A stretch of 64,000 nt of DNA, taken from positions 9,269,012 to 9,333,011 of the forward strand of contig CM035808.1 in assembly GCA_020466095.1 (NCBI GenBank), written 5' to 3'. The notes beneath the pieces are model-generated. The model had not been told where the DNA came from and ran no database searches. It was given only the letters and a program-made list of their open reading frames with translations. Each line of letters starts with the position of its first letter. Position 1 is the stretch's first letter. This document shows positions 1 through 11,117 of this stretch, piece by piece. The stretch is from Chlorops oryzae (Eukaryota > Arthropoda > Insecta > Diptera > Chloropidae). The translations under genes and the position numbers were made by a program.

Positions 1-1519
1 TATTTTTTGAATAAACATCACGTCATGTACTTCAATTCTTACGTAATGCTGCAGAAGAAGATTCGCCACGACATTCAAGTCGGACTATCATCAATTTAAA
101 AACAATACCCCGGAATCATCGTTGGCTGATGAGTAAACATCATCGTCCATTAAATCAGACAACAAAAGAATTTATTCGTCAGATTTTCGACTTGTTTTGC
201 TTTCCTGTTCGATCGCACGTCCGACATTAAATATTGCGCCTAAAATTATGCACAATTTTTTCGATTTTCTCCGCAGTTCGTCTCTCTTCTTCATTGATAA
301 TTTTATCTCATCGATTGATAATTGCTCTCAACAGATTTTCCCCTCGTCACAGTGAAGGCATCTTCAAAAATGAACGTATACAAATGATTTCAATGAAGAA
401 AAACCTTGCAAAGAAGTCAAAGAAAAATATTTCAAGGAAAAAGTTATTGTCAATAGGGCCAGATCGGAGGATTTTTTCCATTTGTAGGGAATTTTTTGAC
501 GAAAATGAATTTTTTCGTATACAAAATAGATCAAAATCTCCGACGAGATAACTGCATCAAAATACTGGAAGGATTTTTAATTGTTCTGCTTTTATCCTTG
601 TTTGAATTAATAGGAAGAATAATATTTTTCGCTTTAATTGCGGATAAGAATTTTTCCTTTTTCAACCAACTTGGACCATGAATTTTATATACTTTTCCGA
701 CTAATTCATTAAACAATATTTTGCGACTCTTATTCACAAATATTCCCCATAATCGCTCCGATGAAAGGTCATAACATCAACTTTGATAACCAATTCTATT
801 TACTCGAATCGCTTGATCAAATAATTGAGTCCGCCGAGAAAGAGACAGAGAGAGAGAATAAGAGAGAGAGAGGAGGGATTTCAAATCCAATAATGTAGAC
901 CTCGAGGCGTACAGAATAATAAAATTCGTTTATTTGATTAAATGAAATTGTTTTCGAAAATCAAACAATGAATTTATGAAATTTTCACCAGACCGATCTA
1001 ATGTTATTAAATCGTATTGTTCACTCATTTTGCGGCTTCTATTTATTGCATGAAATTTTTAGTTTAATCACAATTGAATAGCGCTTTTCAGGAAAATCTT
1101 TTTATACACGATTGTTTGTATGCATAGGCCAAAAAAAAATATGAACGCTTTGAACGATTGTTAGTCATTAAAATACACCGATAATTTGATCAAATTTTCG
1201 CTATAATTTTTTTTTTTTTTTTTTTTTTTGATGAGCGAATATTAAATTATCCGAAATGAAAGCCGAAGGCCTCCGTTGCCAGTGCTCCTAGCATATAAGT
1301 TATAAATTCATTAATAACTTTCATTATGAAAAAAAAAAAAAATATAAAAAAATATCCGAAATGGAATTAAAGTGCTAATTAGACGAATAAAAAGATAATG
1401 AAAACAAATTCGGCCTCATATAGATTTGGACACCATCTTTTCTAATATACATTCATTTGTTGCTGTATTTCAAACCAGTAGCGCATCGAAATTGAGGCTT
1501 AGGTGCTTGTTTTATAATA
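1..1519. other. Noncoding AT-rich stretch, no gene recognised
   Basis: No convincing coding region was found on either strand. The short open frames are AT-rich, low in complexity and lack recognisable motifs. An AG-rich microsatellite lies at about 839-877, and poly-T and poly-A runs lie near 1208-1229 and 1329-1341. Confidence 0.5.
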
Positions 1520-2415
1520 CAGTACACTCGGGATAACGTCAACTAATTAAAACCGCGAGTGTTGACGTTGACCAGATTGTTGACGTTTATGATTGTCCTC
1601 ATTTTAGACCAAAATAAAGTTGGAGTTATAGTTTTAAACGTTATTTTAGTATCCAAACTAAAACCAACCAATAATCTGATTCAAACAAATTTTTATGTAC
1701 TTTGGAAAAATAGAAAAAATATTTTATATGAGATCATGCCACTTTCGGTTTTTAGAGATCATTTTATACGCGCATCAACAAGTTCGAAAGGAGATTCCCG
1801 GAATTCTGAGAATTCGTATTCTACAGGGTGTCCCGTTGGGAAGTACATTCCTTAAAAGGGGTGGTAGGGGGGTCCAAGATGAACAAAAAATCGTATGTGA
1901 GGGTGGGGTCCCAAATGCACCCCTGAGGAGTTATGTGGCTTTAAAGTTTTTTAACACAAAGTCCAGAAAAACAATTCTCCCACGCCAATGGTTAATTGTA
2001 GAAAAAAATTTGAATTTAGTTTGAAAGCCAATTGTATGTGCTTTTAGGCAAAATTAAATTTATGGTAAAAATTTGACCCATTGAGGGAAAAATAAACGGT
2101 CAAAGTGAAAAATTCTGAAAAAACTTTCATTTTTTTTTACTTTGGAAGCCATTTTGGGATGAAAAAAGGCCAATTAACACCCAATTTTTTTATTTTATTC
2201 AAAATGCTGGATCGTATTACCTTTAATTTGGTACCTCATATGTCAACGGGACACCCTGTATACGTAATTCCAGCTAAAATTTTCTATTGCGCAGAGTTTA
2301 CCTTTTGGAGCTTTTAGCTTATGTTGACGTTTTAGAATAGTCAATGTAAATAAAAAAGTGTTGACGTTTTGGGGTGTTGACGGAATAGGGGGTTGACGTT
2401 ATCCCGAGTGTACTG
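1520..2415. mobile_element. TA-flanked TIR element (pogo/Tc1-like MITE), host of a nested MITE
   Basis: The ends are perfect 24-bp terminal inverted repeats starting CAGTACACTCGGGATAACGT, and each is flanked by TA. A TA target duplication and ends starting CAGT fit the Tc1/mariner-pogo group. No transposase is visible, so this is a non-autonomous element of about 0.9 kb. About half its length is a second TIR element inserted at 1824-2258. The internal DNA repeats the word GTTGACG several times near both ends. Confidence 0.85.
1824..2258. mobile_element. Nested TA-flanked MITE, CAGGGTGTCCCGTTG family
   Basis: Terminal inverted repeats of 15 bp (CAGGGTGTCCCGTTG) are flanked by TA and lie wholly inside the 1520-2415 element. 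The internal segment ATGCACCCCTGAGGAGTTAT near 1915 recurs inside the element at about 18260-18828, so both belong to one family. Insertion into the older element is the simplest reading. Confidence 0.8.
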
Positions 2416-2702
2416 TATTTACATTTACAACGGTTTCCGAGAAATTTAAAAATATTAACAAAAAAAATTTCAAACAATATGCATTACAAAACAATTTAAT
2501 AATGAATACCCCAAAGTAATAAAAAAATATATATTCAAAAAGGAAGAAAAAATAACACGAAGCAAGTTTTAGAAATTAGAGAGAAAATCGAAATCTAAAA
2601 TGGTCTGAAAAGGCGGTTTTTTTTTGTATCAATTTTGAATTTGCATTGTTCTTCACAACATGTTTTGTTTTGTATAAAGTTGAAATATTCGAATGTTCCT
2701 CT

Positions 2703-2990
2703 CTATGTTTCATTGAAATTTTGTGCATCATTCTCATTTGCTGTAGGCGTTTTGATATAAAAGAAGCATGTTAGCAGGTTCATGGAATCAAATTGGACGA
2801 AGGGTAGCTGAAGTGATGGGTGTGTGTGTTGTTCGAAAGAGTATTGAACTTGTGTCGAGGACTTTGCTTTGGTACTTTTTTTTTCAATTGACTGTATGGT
2901 TTTAGCTTTGGCTACTGAAGCAAACCCAATGGCGAAAATGCTGCTTACAGAAGCGATGAATCGCAACACATTTCGTAGGCGATTATGCAT
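2703..2990 (-). CDS. Possible small secreted protein, 95 aa
   Basis: The ORF starts with a signal-peptide-like segment: basic residues at 4-10, then a hydrophobic stretch to about residue 25 ending in AKA. A hydrophilic Lys/Ser/Thr-rich region without cysteines follows. I do not recognise the protein. Its start lies only about 20 bases from the 43-bp tandem array, so any promoter would have to sit in or across that repeat. Against it: the C-terminal part looks like ordinary noncoding translation and no TATA box is visible. The call rests on the signal peptide only. Confidence 0.3.
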   Translation of the reverse strand: MHNRLRNVLRFIASVSSIFAIGFASVAKAKTIQSIEKKSTKAKSSTQVQYSFEQHTHPSLQLPFVQFDSMNLLTCFFYIKTPTANENDAQNFNET

Positions 2991-3002
2991 ACGACCTCAT
3001 AT

Positions 3003-3845
3003 ACCATCCTGGTATACTGGTAGTTCGCTTACAATCTCGTATACTTTGTAAGCTATTGGTAGGCAGTTCGCCTACAATCTTGTATACTTTGTAAGCTATT
3101 GGTAGGCAGTTCGCCTACAATCTCGTATACTTTGTAAGCTATTGGTAGACAGCTCACCTACAACCTCGTATACTTTGTAATCTATTGGTAGACAGTTCGC
3201 CTATAATCTCGTATACTTTGTCGAGTCTAAATATTAACTAGTAAGCTAGTAGGATTCGCTTACAGTCTCGTATACTTTGTAGCTATTAATAGGCAGGTCT
3301 CCTAAACTCTCGTATACTTTGTAAGCTATGTGGTAGGCAGGTTCGTCTTACAATCTTGTATACTTTGTAAGCTATTGGTAGGCAGTTCGCCTACAATCTC
3401 GTATACTTTGTAAGCCTATTGGTAGGCAGTTCGCCTACAATCTTGTATACTTTGTAAGCTATTGGTAGGCAGTTCGCCTAAAATCTTGTATACTTTGTAA
3501 GCTATTGGTAGGCAGTTCGCCTACAAGTCTTGTATACTTTGTAAGCTATTGGTAGGCAGTTCGCCTACAATCTCTGTATACTTTGTAAGCCTATTGGTAG
3601 GTCAGTTCGCCTACAATCTTGTATACTTTGTAAGCTATTGGTAGGCAGTTCGCCTACAATCTTGTATACTTTGTAAGTATTGGTAGGCAGTTCGCTTACA
3701 TCTCGTATACTTTGTAAGCTATTGGTGGCAGTTCGCTACATCTCGTATACTTTGTAAGCTATTGGTAGGCAGTTCGCTTACAGTCTCGTATACTTTGTAA
3801 TCTATTGGTAGACAGTTCGCCTATAATCTCGAATACTTTGTAGGC
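3003..3845. repeat. Tandem array of a 43-bp unit with an internal hairpin
   Basis: Around 19-20 head-to-tail copies of a unit of about 43 bp were read by eye; successive TACTTTGT words at 3361 and 3404 are 43 bp apart. Each unit has GTATACTTTGTAAGCTATTG followed by TAGGCAGTTCGCCTA, a 5-bp stem (TAGGC/GCCTA) around a 5-base loop. Copies differ by substitutions and by many single-base insertions or losses. There are no unique spacers, so it is a minisatellite and not a CRISPR array. Confidence 0.92.
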
Positions 3846-4812
3846 GGTATGCACTGTCGCCGCTGGGTAACAGTCCAATAATTAAAGTAACCGTAACGTC
3901 TTAAAGTGCGATAGAGACGACTGTATTAATTGTCCAGTCTTTACGTCAAATCTGAGTATCGGCCGTTATCATTTTCTTCGCTCTTCCCCCAATGGAGTAT
4001 AAATCGACATTGAGGCTCCAAGCGATTAAAATATTGCGCCCGTAAGTCTCGAGATATTGAAAAGTATAGCTTAAATTATTTGATTTCTGTGCTAATTTGG
4101 TTGGGCTGTGCCTATGCCTTTAAGTCTGCCTTGTGATACACCTTGATATTTTGCTGAAAACCGAAACCTTTTATTACAGTTTGCTACAAAAAAAAAAACA
4201 ACCTTGAAATAAATAAATCAATAAAACTTGACAAATTTCGTTCAAAGCAAATGAATAAAAAAAAAAGCTATTAAATTAAATGAGAAGGCAGAATTGTTCG
4301 CAAAACCGGTTTACTATGCTACGCAATTGCAACTACAATAGTTTATCATCAGAAAAAAGTCCCATAATAACGGTCCGAACAATTCAACGTCTTTATTAAA
4401 TTGTTTACGCCGAAACGAAAATAAAAAACCTAGACACGATTCTAGTGCACCTACTATAGAATTAATTTAAGCCCATCTACGCTCAAGGGCAGCGGTTCAA
4501 GCGCCCGTGTAAATAAAATACAAATGATTTTTTGTTAATTTTTTAAATTTATTTTGAGGGATTATTTTTCACTTGAATTCGTAAAAACAATTTTCACATA
4601 AAAATCTTTTGGGGAATTTTCGCAGGTATCACAAAATCTCAATTATTTAAGAAAAAACTCCAAAGTGTTTTGCCGTCAATGTGAGAGGCTTTTAAAAGAC
4701 TGAATTTTCACGGCCTCATACTGCTGCTTCGGCCATTCCTATTTTGATCTAAATTTTGTCAATCACGGATCTGTAAAAGGAAACGATCGTCAGTTCTAGC
4801 AGGTGTGAGGTC
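3846..4812. other. Intergenic stretch and 3' UTR of the 4.8-kb gene
   Basis: No gene is seen. The right part should be the 3' UTR of the minus-strand secreted-protein gene. A polyadenylation signal AATAAA on the minus strand lies at 4548-4553, about 260 bp past the stop codon. Confidence 0.5.
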
Positions 4813-5193
4813 CTATGTGTCGGTAATTTTCTCACCTTGAAACAATGATGGTGGAACGGTGACGCCATGTGGGCCAGCATTCAACGGTGCCAAAGGAATT
4901 TTTTCCGTTGGCTCAATCACAATCGGTGTTATTGATGCCGGTTCGGCCTTGTCGTCCGTTAGCTTGTGCTTCAAATTTTCATAGGTTTGTGAGACTGTAT
5001 TGCTGACCTTCTCGGCATATGGCTTGGCAGCATCCTTGACATCTTTTGCTCCCTCTGAAATTTTGCAACCCAAGTTTTTGAACCACGCAGCAACTTCACC
5101 ATCATCGGCACCAGCAGCATTTGAACAATCGGCTTTTGTGGATGCTGCGCAGAGGATGACGGCAAAAAGTGTTACCCAAATGATCGATTTCAT
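4813..5193 (-). CDS. Secreted amphipathic helical protein, 126 aa (family member 1)
   Basis: The protein starts with a clear signal peptide (residues 1-21, MKSIIWVTLFAVILCAAS then TKA). A short mature N-terminus with Cys23 follows, then the motif WFKNLGCKISEGAK (Cys43) and an amphipathic helical stretch rich in Lys, Ala, Glu and Val to about residue 75. The tail is Pro-rich. The FxxxxCKIxEGA motif and layout recur in the proteins at 20300-20800 and 29951-30451, so this is a lineage family with two conserved mature cysteines. I do not recognise a named family. Release to haemolymph, saliva or a gland lumen is inferred from the signal peptide. The start is supported by a TATA box at 5266-5278, with an initiator-like TCATTAG about 28 bases further on. 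Confidence 0.8.
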   Translation of the reverse strand: MKSIIWVTLFAVILCAASTKADCSNAAGADDGEVAAWFKNLGCKISEGAKDVKDAAKPYAEKVSNTVSQTYENLKHKLTDDKAEPASITPIVIEPTEKIPLAPLNAGPHGVTVPPSLFQGEKITDT

Positions 5194-5265
5194 ATTTTTC
5201 TCCTCTTTTGTTATTGATTTAAGTGAGTGACTTTCAATTGGGGAGCTAATGAACGACTTAAAAAT

Positions 5266-5278
5266 GCTTTTATATATT
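5266..5278 (-). promoter_or_regulatory. TATA box of the 4.8-kb secreted-protein gene
   Basis: On the minus strand the sequence reads AATATATAAAAGC, a strong TATA element. An initiator-like TCATTAG follows at the usual spacing, and the ATG is about 75 bases from the TATA box. Confidence 0.7.
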
Positions 5279-5289
5279 CAAACTTTAAG

Positions 5290-5968
5290 CTTCTAAAGAT
5301 GAAATGCTACTGAATTGATCTGATTTTGATTAAGCCAGAGTATGTGACGGGCTCAGAATGACATATAGAGCGAGAGAGTCGAATTGTTGCTGGTATACAC
5401 ACTTTTGAGTATATTCAATTTGGTGTGTAAACATACGCACATACATACGTGCTTGTGCTTGCACTCTGAGAACGTTATTTGTTGTCATCCAAAGAAACGG
5501 AGATTTTGTTTTGTTTCAGTTTGAGTCTCTTTAATCAAGCAAAAGTTGATTAACAACTGATTGAGATCGACTAGTTTTCAGGGCTGCCAACGAATGTTGG
5601 ATTTATTGAGATATTTAAGATTTTTACCTACCATGTCATATCATTGTTTGCTTCCTGTAATTTTTTTGGGAACTACATATAAGTAATATACAGGTGTGGC
5701 ATAGGAACTCGACTCATTTTTGAAAAATGTCGAATTTGAGAAACGAAATTGATCGATTTGGCGTATTTTCGGACAATATAAATCCGATTTTAGAAAATAT
5801 TTCAAATCGAATTTTTGAAGCTGAATTGTGTTTAAGGTCAAATTGCAAAAAAAAAGGAATGAATAGTGCAAGCGAGAATGAGGTCATTCGATGATTGGAC
5901 ACTCAATACTTTGAAGCAAGTCATGACCCTTTTGGGAGTGTGCTTGAGTGTGCCAGAGACGTTTTTAC

Positions 5969-5996
<28 letters not shown>
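5290..5996. other. Intergenic stretch upstream of the 4.8-kb gene
   Basis: No gene is recognised. The open frames at 5641-5902 on the minus strand are AT-rich and lack motifs. A long poly-A run at 5968-5996 marks the left edge of the next tandem array. Confidence 0.5.
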
Positions 5997-5999
<3 letters not shown>

Positions 6000-6720
6000 T
6001 TAACCCTTAATCGCATACGAAACTATCTACGGTTTCTCAAAAAAAAAAATAAAACAAATAAAATTCCTTAACCCTTTATCGCATACAAAACTATCTACGG
6101 TTTCTCAAAAAAAAAAAAAAAAATTAACAAATTTAATCCTTCTTAATCGCATACGAAACTATCTACGTTTTCTCAAAAAAAAAAAAAAAAATTTCAAACA
6201 TTCCTTAACCCTTCATCGCATACTAAACTATCTACGGTTTCTCAAAAAAAATAAAAAAAAAAATTCCTTAACCCTTAATCGCATACGAAACTATCTACGG
6301 TTTCTCAAAAAAAAAAAAAAAAAACAATTCCTTAACCCTTAATCGCATACGAAACTATCTACGGTTTCTCAAAAAAAAATAAAAAAAAAAAAATTCCTTA
6401 ACCCTTAATCGCATACGAAACTATCTACGGTTTCTAAAAAAAAAAAAAAAAATTTAAAAAATAAAAAAATTCCTTAACCCTTAATCGCATACCAAACTAT
6501 CTACGGTTTCTCAAAAAATAAAAAAACAAAAAATTCCTTAACCCTTAATCGCATATCCAAACTATCTACGTTTCTAAAAAATACAAAAATTAAAAAATTC
6601 CTTAACCCTTAATCGCATACCAAACTATCTACGGTTTCTCAAAAAAAAAAAAAAATTAAAAAATCCTTAACCCTTAATCGCATACCAAACTATCTACGGT
6701 TTCTCAAAAAAAAAAAAAAT
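5997..6720. repeat. Tandem array, 60-70-bp unit ending in an A-run
   Basis: About eleven copies of the unit TCCTTAACCCTTAATCGCAT + ACGAAACTATCTACGGTTTCTC + A-run were counted, plus a decayed copy near 6815-6860. The non-A part is nearly constant, while the A-run varies from about 10 to 25 bases and is sometimes broken by T or C. The preceding poly-A at 5968-5996 looks like the tail of a lost first copy. Confidence 0.9.
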
Positions 6721-7558
6721 CTGTAACCTTAATTCTGTAATACCCAAAAGACTATGCTTAGGATTATTTTTTATCTCAAATAAAATACAAACGAATTTAT
6801 AAGAAATTTTAACCCTATATGATTCGCTAACAAGTACTATCTAGGTTTCTCAATAAAACAATAGCATCCATCCAAAGAAAACCAATAACATTCTGTAACA
6901 TTCTCCATAGAAATTTGGTCGATTTCAATAAAAACATTCGTAACTTGATTTTACATCCTTTCAGGAAATTAGGATAAATTCAACATTTTGAGAATTCTAT
7001 TTCTCATTGCACAAGTTGAGGGAAAATTTAAATTATTCCTATGCAATCTCTACAATCCAAAATTGAAGAAAATCGAATTATAATCTACAATCGAATTTCA
7101 AATATCAGATTCTCATAGACAAGTGGATAAAATATGGCTCTGTCCAATTAAGAACCAATAGCAGTCCGACCCCAAAGCAAAACCAACAAATTCTGTAAAT
7201 TCTATATGAAATTTTGGTCGATTTCAATTCCGATTCCTTCAGTTTTCGGATTCTAGAACATGCCTGATTGTATTTAATTCAGAGGATTCATTTCTCAAGC
7301 ATAATCTCGAGGTAATTCAAATTATTCTTCAATCTTAGTTAAGGGAAATAAATCACATCGATTTGGGAATCGAATTACCTTTTCCGGGGAAGGGTCGTTT
7401 TCAAAATCGATTCCAAAAACTATCGATTTCCATGACACCCCTGATAGCTCTAAAATTAGAAAAGAAATCACATTCAAATTTTTCCACACGGTTGACTTTC
7501 TATAAAAATCGATTTTCTAAGAAACGTCTTGGTTTTTTCTGAAGATTTTATTTTTCCT
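6721..7558. other. Noncoding AT-rich stretch
   Basis: This holds the decayed last array copy at about 6815-6860 and otherwise AT-rich DNA. Phrases such as TTCTGTAA and TTTGGTCGATTTCAAT recur at 6890-6930 and 7188-7225, which suggests an old duplication. No gene is seen. Confidence 0.5.
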
Positions 7559-7718
7559 TTAACCCTCTTATTCCTAGCTCCGTCTCTAGACGGACTTTTT
7601 TCAAACTAAATTACCGAAAAAACTAATAATAATTATTTCAGATTCATGTTTTTCTACCCAAAATTAGTGATATCTGAACTTTTCATAAAAAAAAAAAATT
7701 GTGGCATTAGAGGGTTAA
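7559..7718. mobile_element. TTAA-flanked MITE, piggyBac-like ends
   Basis: The element is 160 bp from TTAA to TTAA. Its ends read TTAACCCTCTTATTCC on the left and TTAACCCTCTAATGCC on the right when reverse-complemented. A TTAA target and CCC ends fit the piggyBac group. A solitary similar end (GAGGGTTAAA) occurs near 16252. Confidence 0.7.
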
Positions 7719-8744
7719 AACCCCTTAACACTATTATCATACACCTTCAATATTAAGAGTAAAATCCTAATCAGGATAAATTACAATTTTTTTTCTAAAT
7801 CATAAAAGTTATAATTTTTAGATACAAATTTTAAATTCTAAATTTTTAATTTTACCCATCAATTAAAAATTTGAAAAAATTTGCTTAAAAACCAGCAGGA
7901 TAATATATGTTATACTGGTTGGAAAAAATCGTCAGAAGCCTTTTCATTCTCATGTTACAGCTGGGGTCATCTTTAGACACGAGTTAGATTTACCCCACAT
8001 TCTTCTAAAGTAAAGTCTAATGTTTCTGTTTCAATAGTGTCCACCCATTAAGATGAAGAGACTTGTCTTTACTTGAAACTAACATCAAAACTAACTAAAA
8101 GCAGCTTTCTGTTTACATTTTGTCTAACTGAACCTTTATTAGCTTTTATACTGTACTATTTGGTCATAGCAATTACATTTCCTCTTTTCTGTTTGACAAT
8201 TAATTAATAACTTTCAGTAGTTACAGACCGGGAAAAACTTTTAAAACCGATAAATTTCAAAGCTCAATAACTTCTCTTAAATAACGAAATGCCTACTTCT
8301 TTAAGTGTCTCTAGTTCTTGTGAGCCGAACGATCGAATATCTAATTGAGATACAAAATTATTTATTGTTCATGGGAATCGAAGAAAATATTTTTAAAATT
8401 TTCTCAATTACAATTGGAAAGCCCCTTGTAACTGGGATAAATTGCGAATAGTTTTGAGACCCCAAAAAATCCCAATGACATTTTAGTCATCGTCACTTTG
8501 TTGCAAAAAACATTTGAACTTTCACGCTTCAACCGCATGCAAAATTAATTCACTTATCATATACGAGTATAGGATAGGAAATTTACGAGGCGCCGTCAAT
8601 TAGTCTACAATGCGCTTTCGAATTGTTGATTTAGGTAAATGACTCAGATGTTCATTGAGCAAGGGATAGCCGGCTATGAGTTTGTCGCGGTTAGACGGGC
8701 TTAAATTGTTTTTCTAATCCAAGAGAATTTTTATTAAATAATAA
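7719..8744. other. Noncoding stretch, no clear gene
   Basis: Nothing was firmly identified. Between about 8590 and 8705 the sequence is less AT-rich and is open on both strands over roughly 25-37 codons. Neither frame shows a signal peptide, a known motif or a start that can be trusted. Confidence 0.4.
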
Positions 8745-8973
8745 TATTTCTTTCGTTTTTGTAGTTATGGAACTGTTGGGTACAACATTCCATTGCCTAT
8801 AACTTCTGTAGCCACAATTAGAGGACGTTGTGACGAACCCTTCCTTTCAAGTTAAAGACACGGAATCGTTGAATGATTCGCAACAGCAACGACAATTCTA
8901 TGGAGCAGAAATATGTACCTTTAAGAACGATGTTTGTTTTATGAAAATAAGGACAATTAATTTTGAATTTTAG
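8745..8973 (+). CDS. Possible terminal exon of a small Cys-containing protein (two frames)
   Basis: Two consecutive frames look coded. Frame one runs from 8745 to a stop at 8853-8855 and includes YGTVGYNIPLPITS, then RGRCDEPF. Frame two runs from 8812 to a stop at 8971-8973 and includes QQQRQFYG, then EICTFKNDVCFMKI (two Cys, six residues apart). A pyrimidine-rich tract ending in TAG lies just before each frame (8764 and 8811), so either could be an exon after a splice acceptor. They could also be one exon broken by a single-base shift. No signal-peptide exon was found upstream, so gene identity and even strand remain uncertain. Confidence 0.28.
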
Positions 8974-9573
8974 TTGAAGTTGATTTTTATTTTATTTTTT
9001 CTATTTTCGAACAATTTTTAATAAAATTAATTAAATAATAAATAAAATATACAGAGGGACGGATTCTGTTAGGATTTCTTAGTCTTAAAGAGATACTTTT
9101 AAGTGATAAGAAAGACCGAAGTGTGTCTAAAATTTGGCTTTTTCATGTCTTATTTTTAATAGGTATATCTTATATTATATATTTAATAATTCTTATTATC
9201 TTTTTACACGATTTTTTTTAAAATTATTTAAATTAATTTTTTTAAATGTTTTTTTCAATTTTTAATTTTCTTTAATATATTTTTTCCATTTTCTTAAATC
9301 GTTTTATTTTACCACAATTTTACACGTTCTATGCCTAATATTTAAAGATTATATTTTTCACGAATTTTTCTACACGACTTTCTTACGTTATCACTTGGTT
9401 TTAAAGTACAATTATACATTTTAAGTACATTCTGCATAAAAGAAGCAATTATATTTTCCCAAACAATAGCTTTTGAGCAGGACATACTCCTTGCGGCAGA
9501 TGAACTCCTTGCGAATATAATTAATTCCTTTTTCAGTCAATTTTTGTATCATTTTGTACCATTTTTGTATCAA
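8974..9573. other. Very AT-rich intergenic stretch
   Basis: Poly-T and A/T-rich tracts dominate and no gene is seen. The right end would hold the 3' UTR of the minus-strand peptide gene at 9574-9729. Confidence 0.5.
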
Positions 9574-9729
9574 TTAAATAACTTTCGCACCAGGCGGTAC
9601 ACAAGGATATGCCCTATCGCAGGGCCTCACTAATTTCGGGACCCTGTAACGTTGTGAAGACGCCGACTGGCTCTGCAGCACGAGTAAAATTCCGCAAATG
9701 CATATCGATTTGATGATATTGAAATTCAT
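9574..9729 (-). CDS. Secreted two-cysteine peptide, 51 aa (peptide family member A)
   Basis: The ORF starts MNFNIIKSICICGILLVLQS, a convincing signal peptide that should be cut near residue 25 (after SASS). The mature peptide would be 26 residues: it begins QRYRVPKLVRPC, ends PCVPPGAKVI, is basic, and has two Cys five residues apart. The N-terminal Gln could cyclise. The same layout (QR[FY] start, PK and R before the first Cys, [VI]PP after the second) is seen at 12205-12366, so the two look like paralogues. I do not recognise a named family; an immune, salivary or reproductive-gland peptide is possible but untested. The gene has one uninterrupted exon. Confidence 0.72.
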   Translation of the reverse strand: MNFNIIKSICICGILLVLQSQSASSQRYRVPKLVRPCDRAYPCVPPGAKVI

Positions 9730-11117
9730 TATTTCGCTTTTTTAGTGGCACGAGTCCGAAATGGGTTACAAGAAAAAATAAATACTTCCACTGAATACCG
9801 ATCGTTTAAGCAGTTCAACTGTCAATGAAAAGTTGAACGTTTAAGTTAACATTTAAATAAGAATTTTTTTTCTTTTTTTAACCCGCTTCAAGTTTTGAAT
9901 TTCCCATGTACTGGATTACTTATTCATTGAGATGAGCCGCTGTTATATTTAGCTTACGCAGAGCTTTAAGTCAATTAGAAAAGTGAATACCTTTAAACCA
10001 GCCCCAATTACTCATGCAAATAAAATTATCCATTGCATTTGGAATTTTCATTCAATAAGTCATATCGTCTATCGATCGAAATTCTTTTTTTAAACTCAAA
10101 TCTAGACTGAGTCTAACAACAAGTTTTTTTTTTGTGTTTTTCGCAACGCTTGTGTGGACTTTGCAATTAAGTCGATATACGAGGAAGTACAAAGAATATC
10201 CCAAAATTCAAAAAATGCGACATTTATTAAATAAGAATGCTGGTGAAATGAGCGGAACTCATCCTCCATATCAAATTATTATGAAATTCCTGACTCGAGT
10301 TTGTTCGATGAACATGATTTGTCATGGGAAGAAAGGACGCGCTATGAGTCATAGCTAATGCGGTTTCAACGATATCATTTTGACTTAACTTTTTATAACT
10401 TGTTCTCGTATTCAATCTTTCATCGACTTGAAATTATTTCTTCATTATTTTGTGGCCATTAATGTCTTCGATATTTATTTCTATTTTCAGAACATCGAAA
10501 ATAATTGAGTGAATCAGTGATTCTGTAAGCTGCAAACAGAATTTGTTGACAAGGGCCATGCATTTCAGACCAAATAAGGAGACTCTAGTTAGGAATAAAA
10601 TTTATGAGTTTTTTGTAAGTACCTCTGATGAATTTATCAATAATTTCCCTTTATTTTTACCTCGTTCTTGTCAAGTCAAAAGAGCGAAGAGCGAAGATTC
10701 AAACCTATTTTATTTTGACCTCTTTTTTTAAGGCGATATTTTAGAGTGCAAACTCTCAGCTTCATTTTTGGTTTGGCTCATGGTTGTAGCAGCACTCTAC
10801 GTGCACACATTTTTTGATTCATTTTTTAAATTCTTATTTTGAATTTAGTAGTCATACTTCTTTCTAAAAATTAGTTTTCCTTTAAATCAAAATTTAAAAA
10901 AAAAAGGGAGAAGTAGAACTTCTGAAGTTCTCCGAATTGTAAAAACTTTCTTTATTAAAGAAATATAATAAATAAATAAATGGAAATAATAAATCCTGTT
11001 CTTATTTGTTGTTGTCCTCTGATACAGCGGTATCCTTACGGATCCTTATACATAGGTATCCTTACGAATCATTATACTGGGTACATCTATTATCCTATAC
11101 CTATTTATACTGCACCT
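9730..11117. other. Noncoding stretch, no gene recognised
   Basis: The open frames at 10134-10358 and 10543-10731 have no recognisable domain. The latter has a GTAAGT word in the middle (near 10616), but no exon partner was found. Confidence 0.45.

Noticed and set aside
3003..3845. CRISPR-like array
   Set aside because: Units are contiguous and repeats fill the whole 43 bp; there are no unique spacers, no cas genes, and the DNA is eukaryotic.
5997..6720. Telomere-like repeat because of TTAACCC words
   Set aside because: The unit is 60-70 bp with a long A-run, occurs inside a gene region, and does not match the insect TTAGG telomere repeat.
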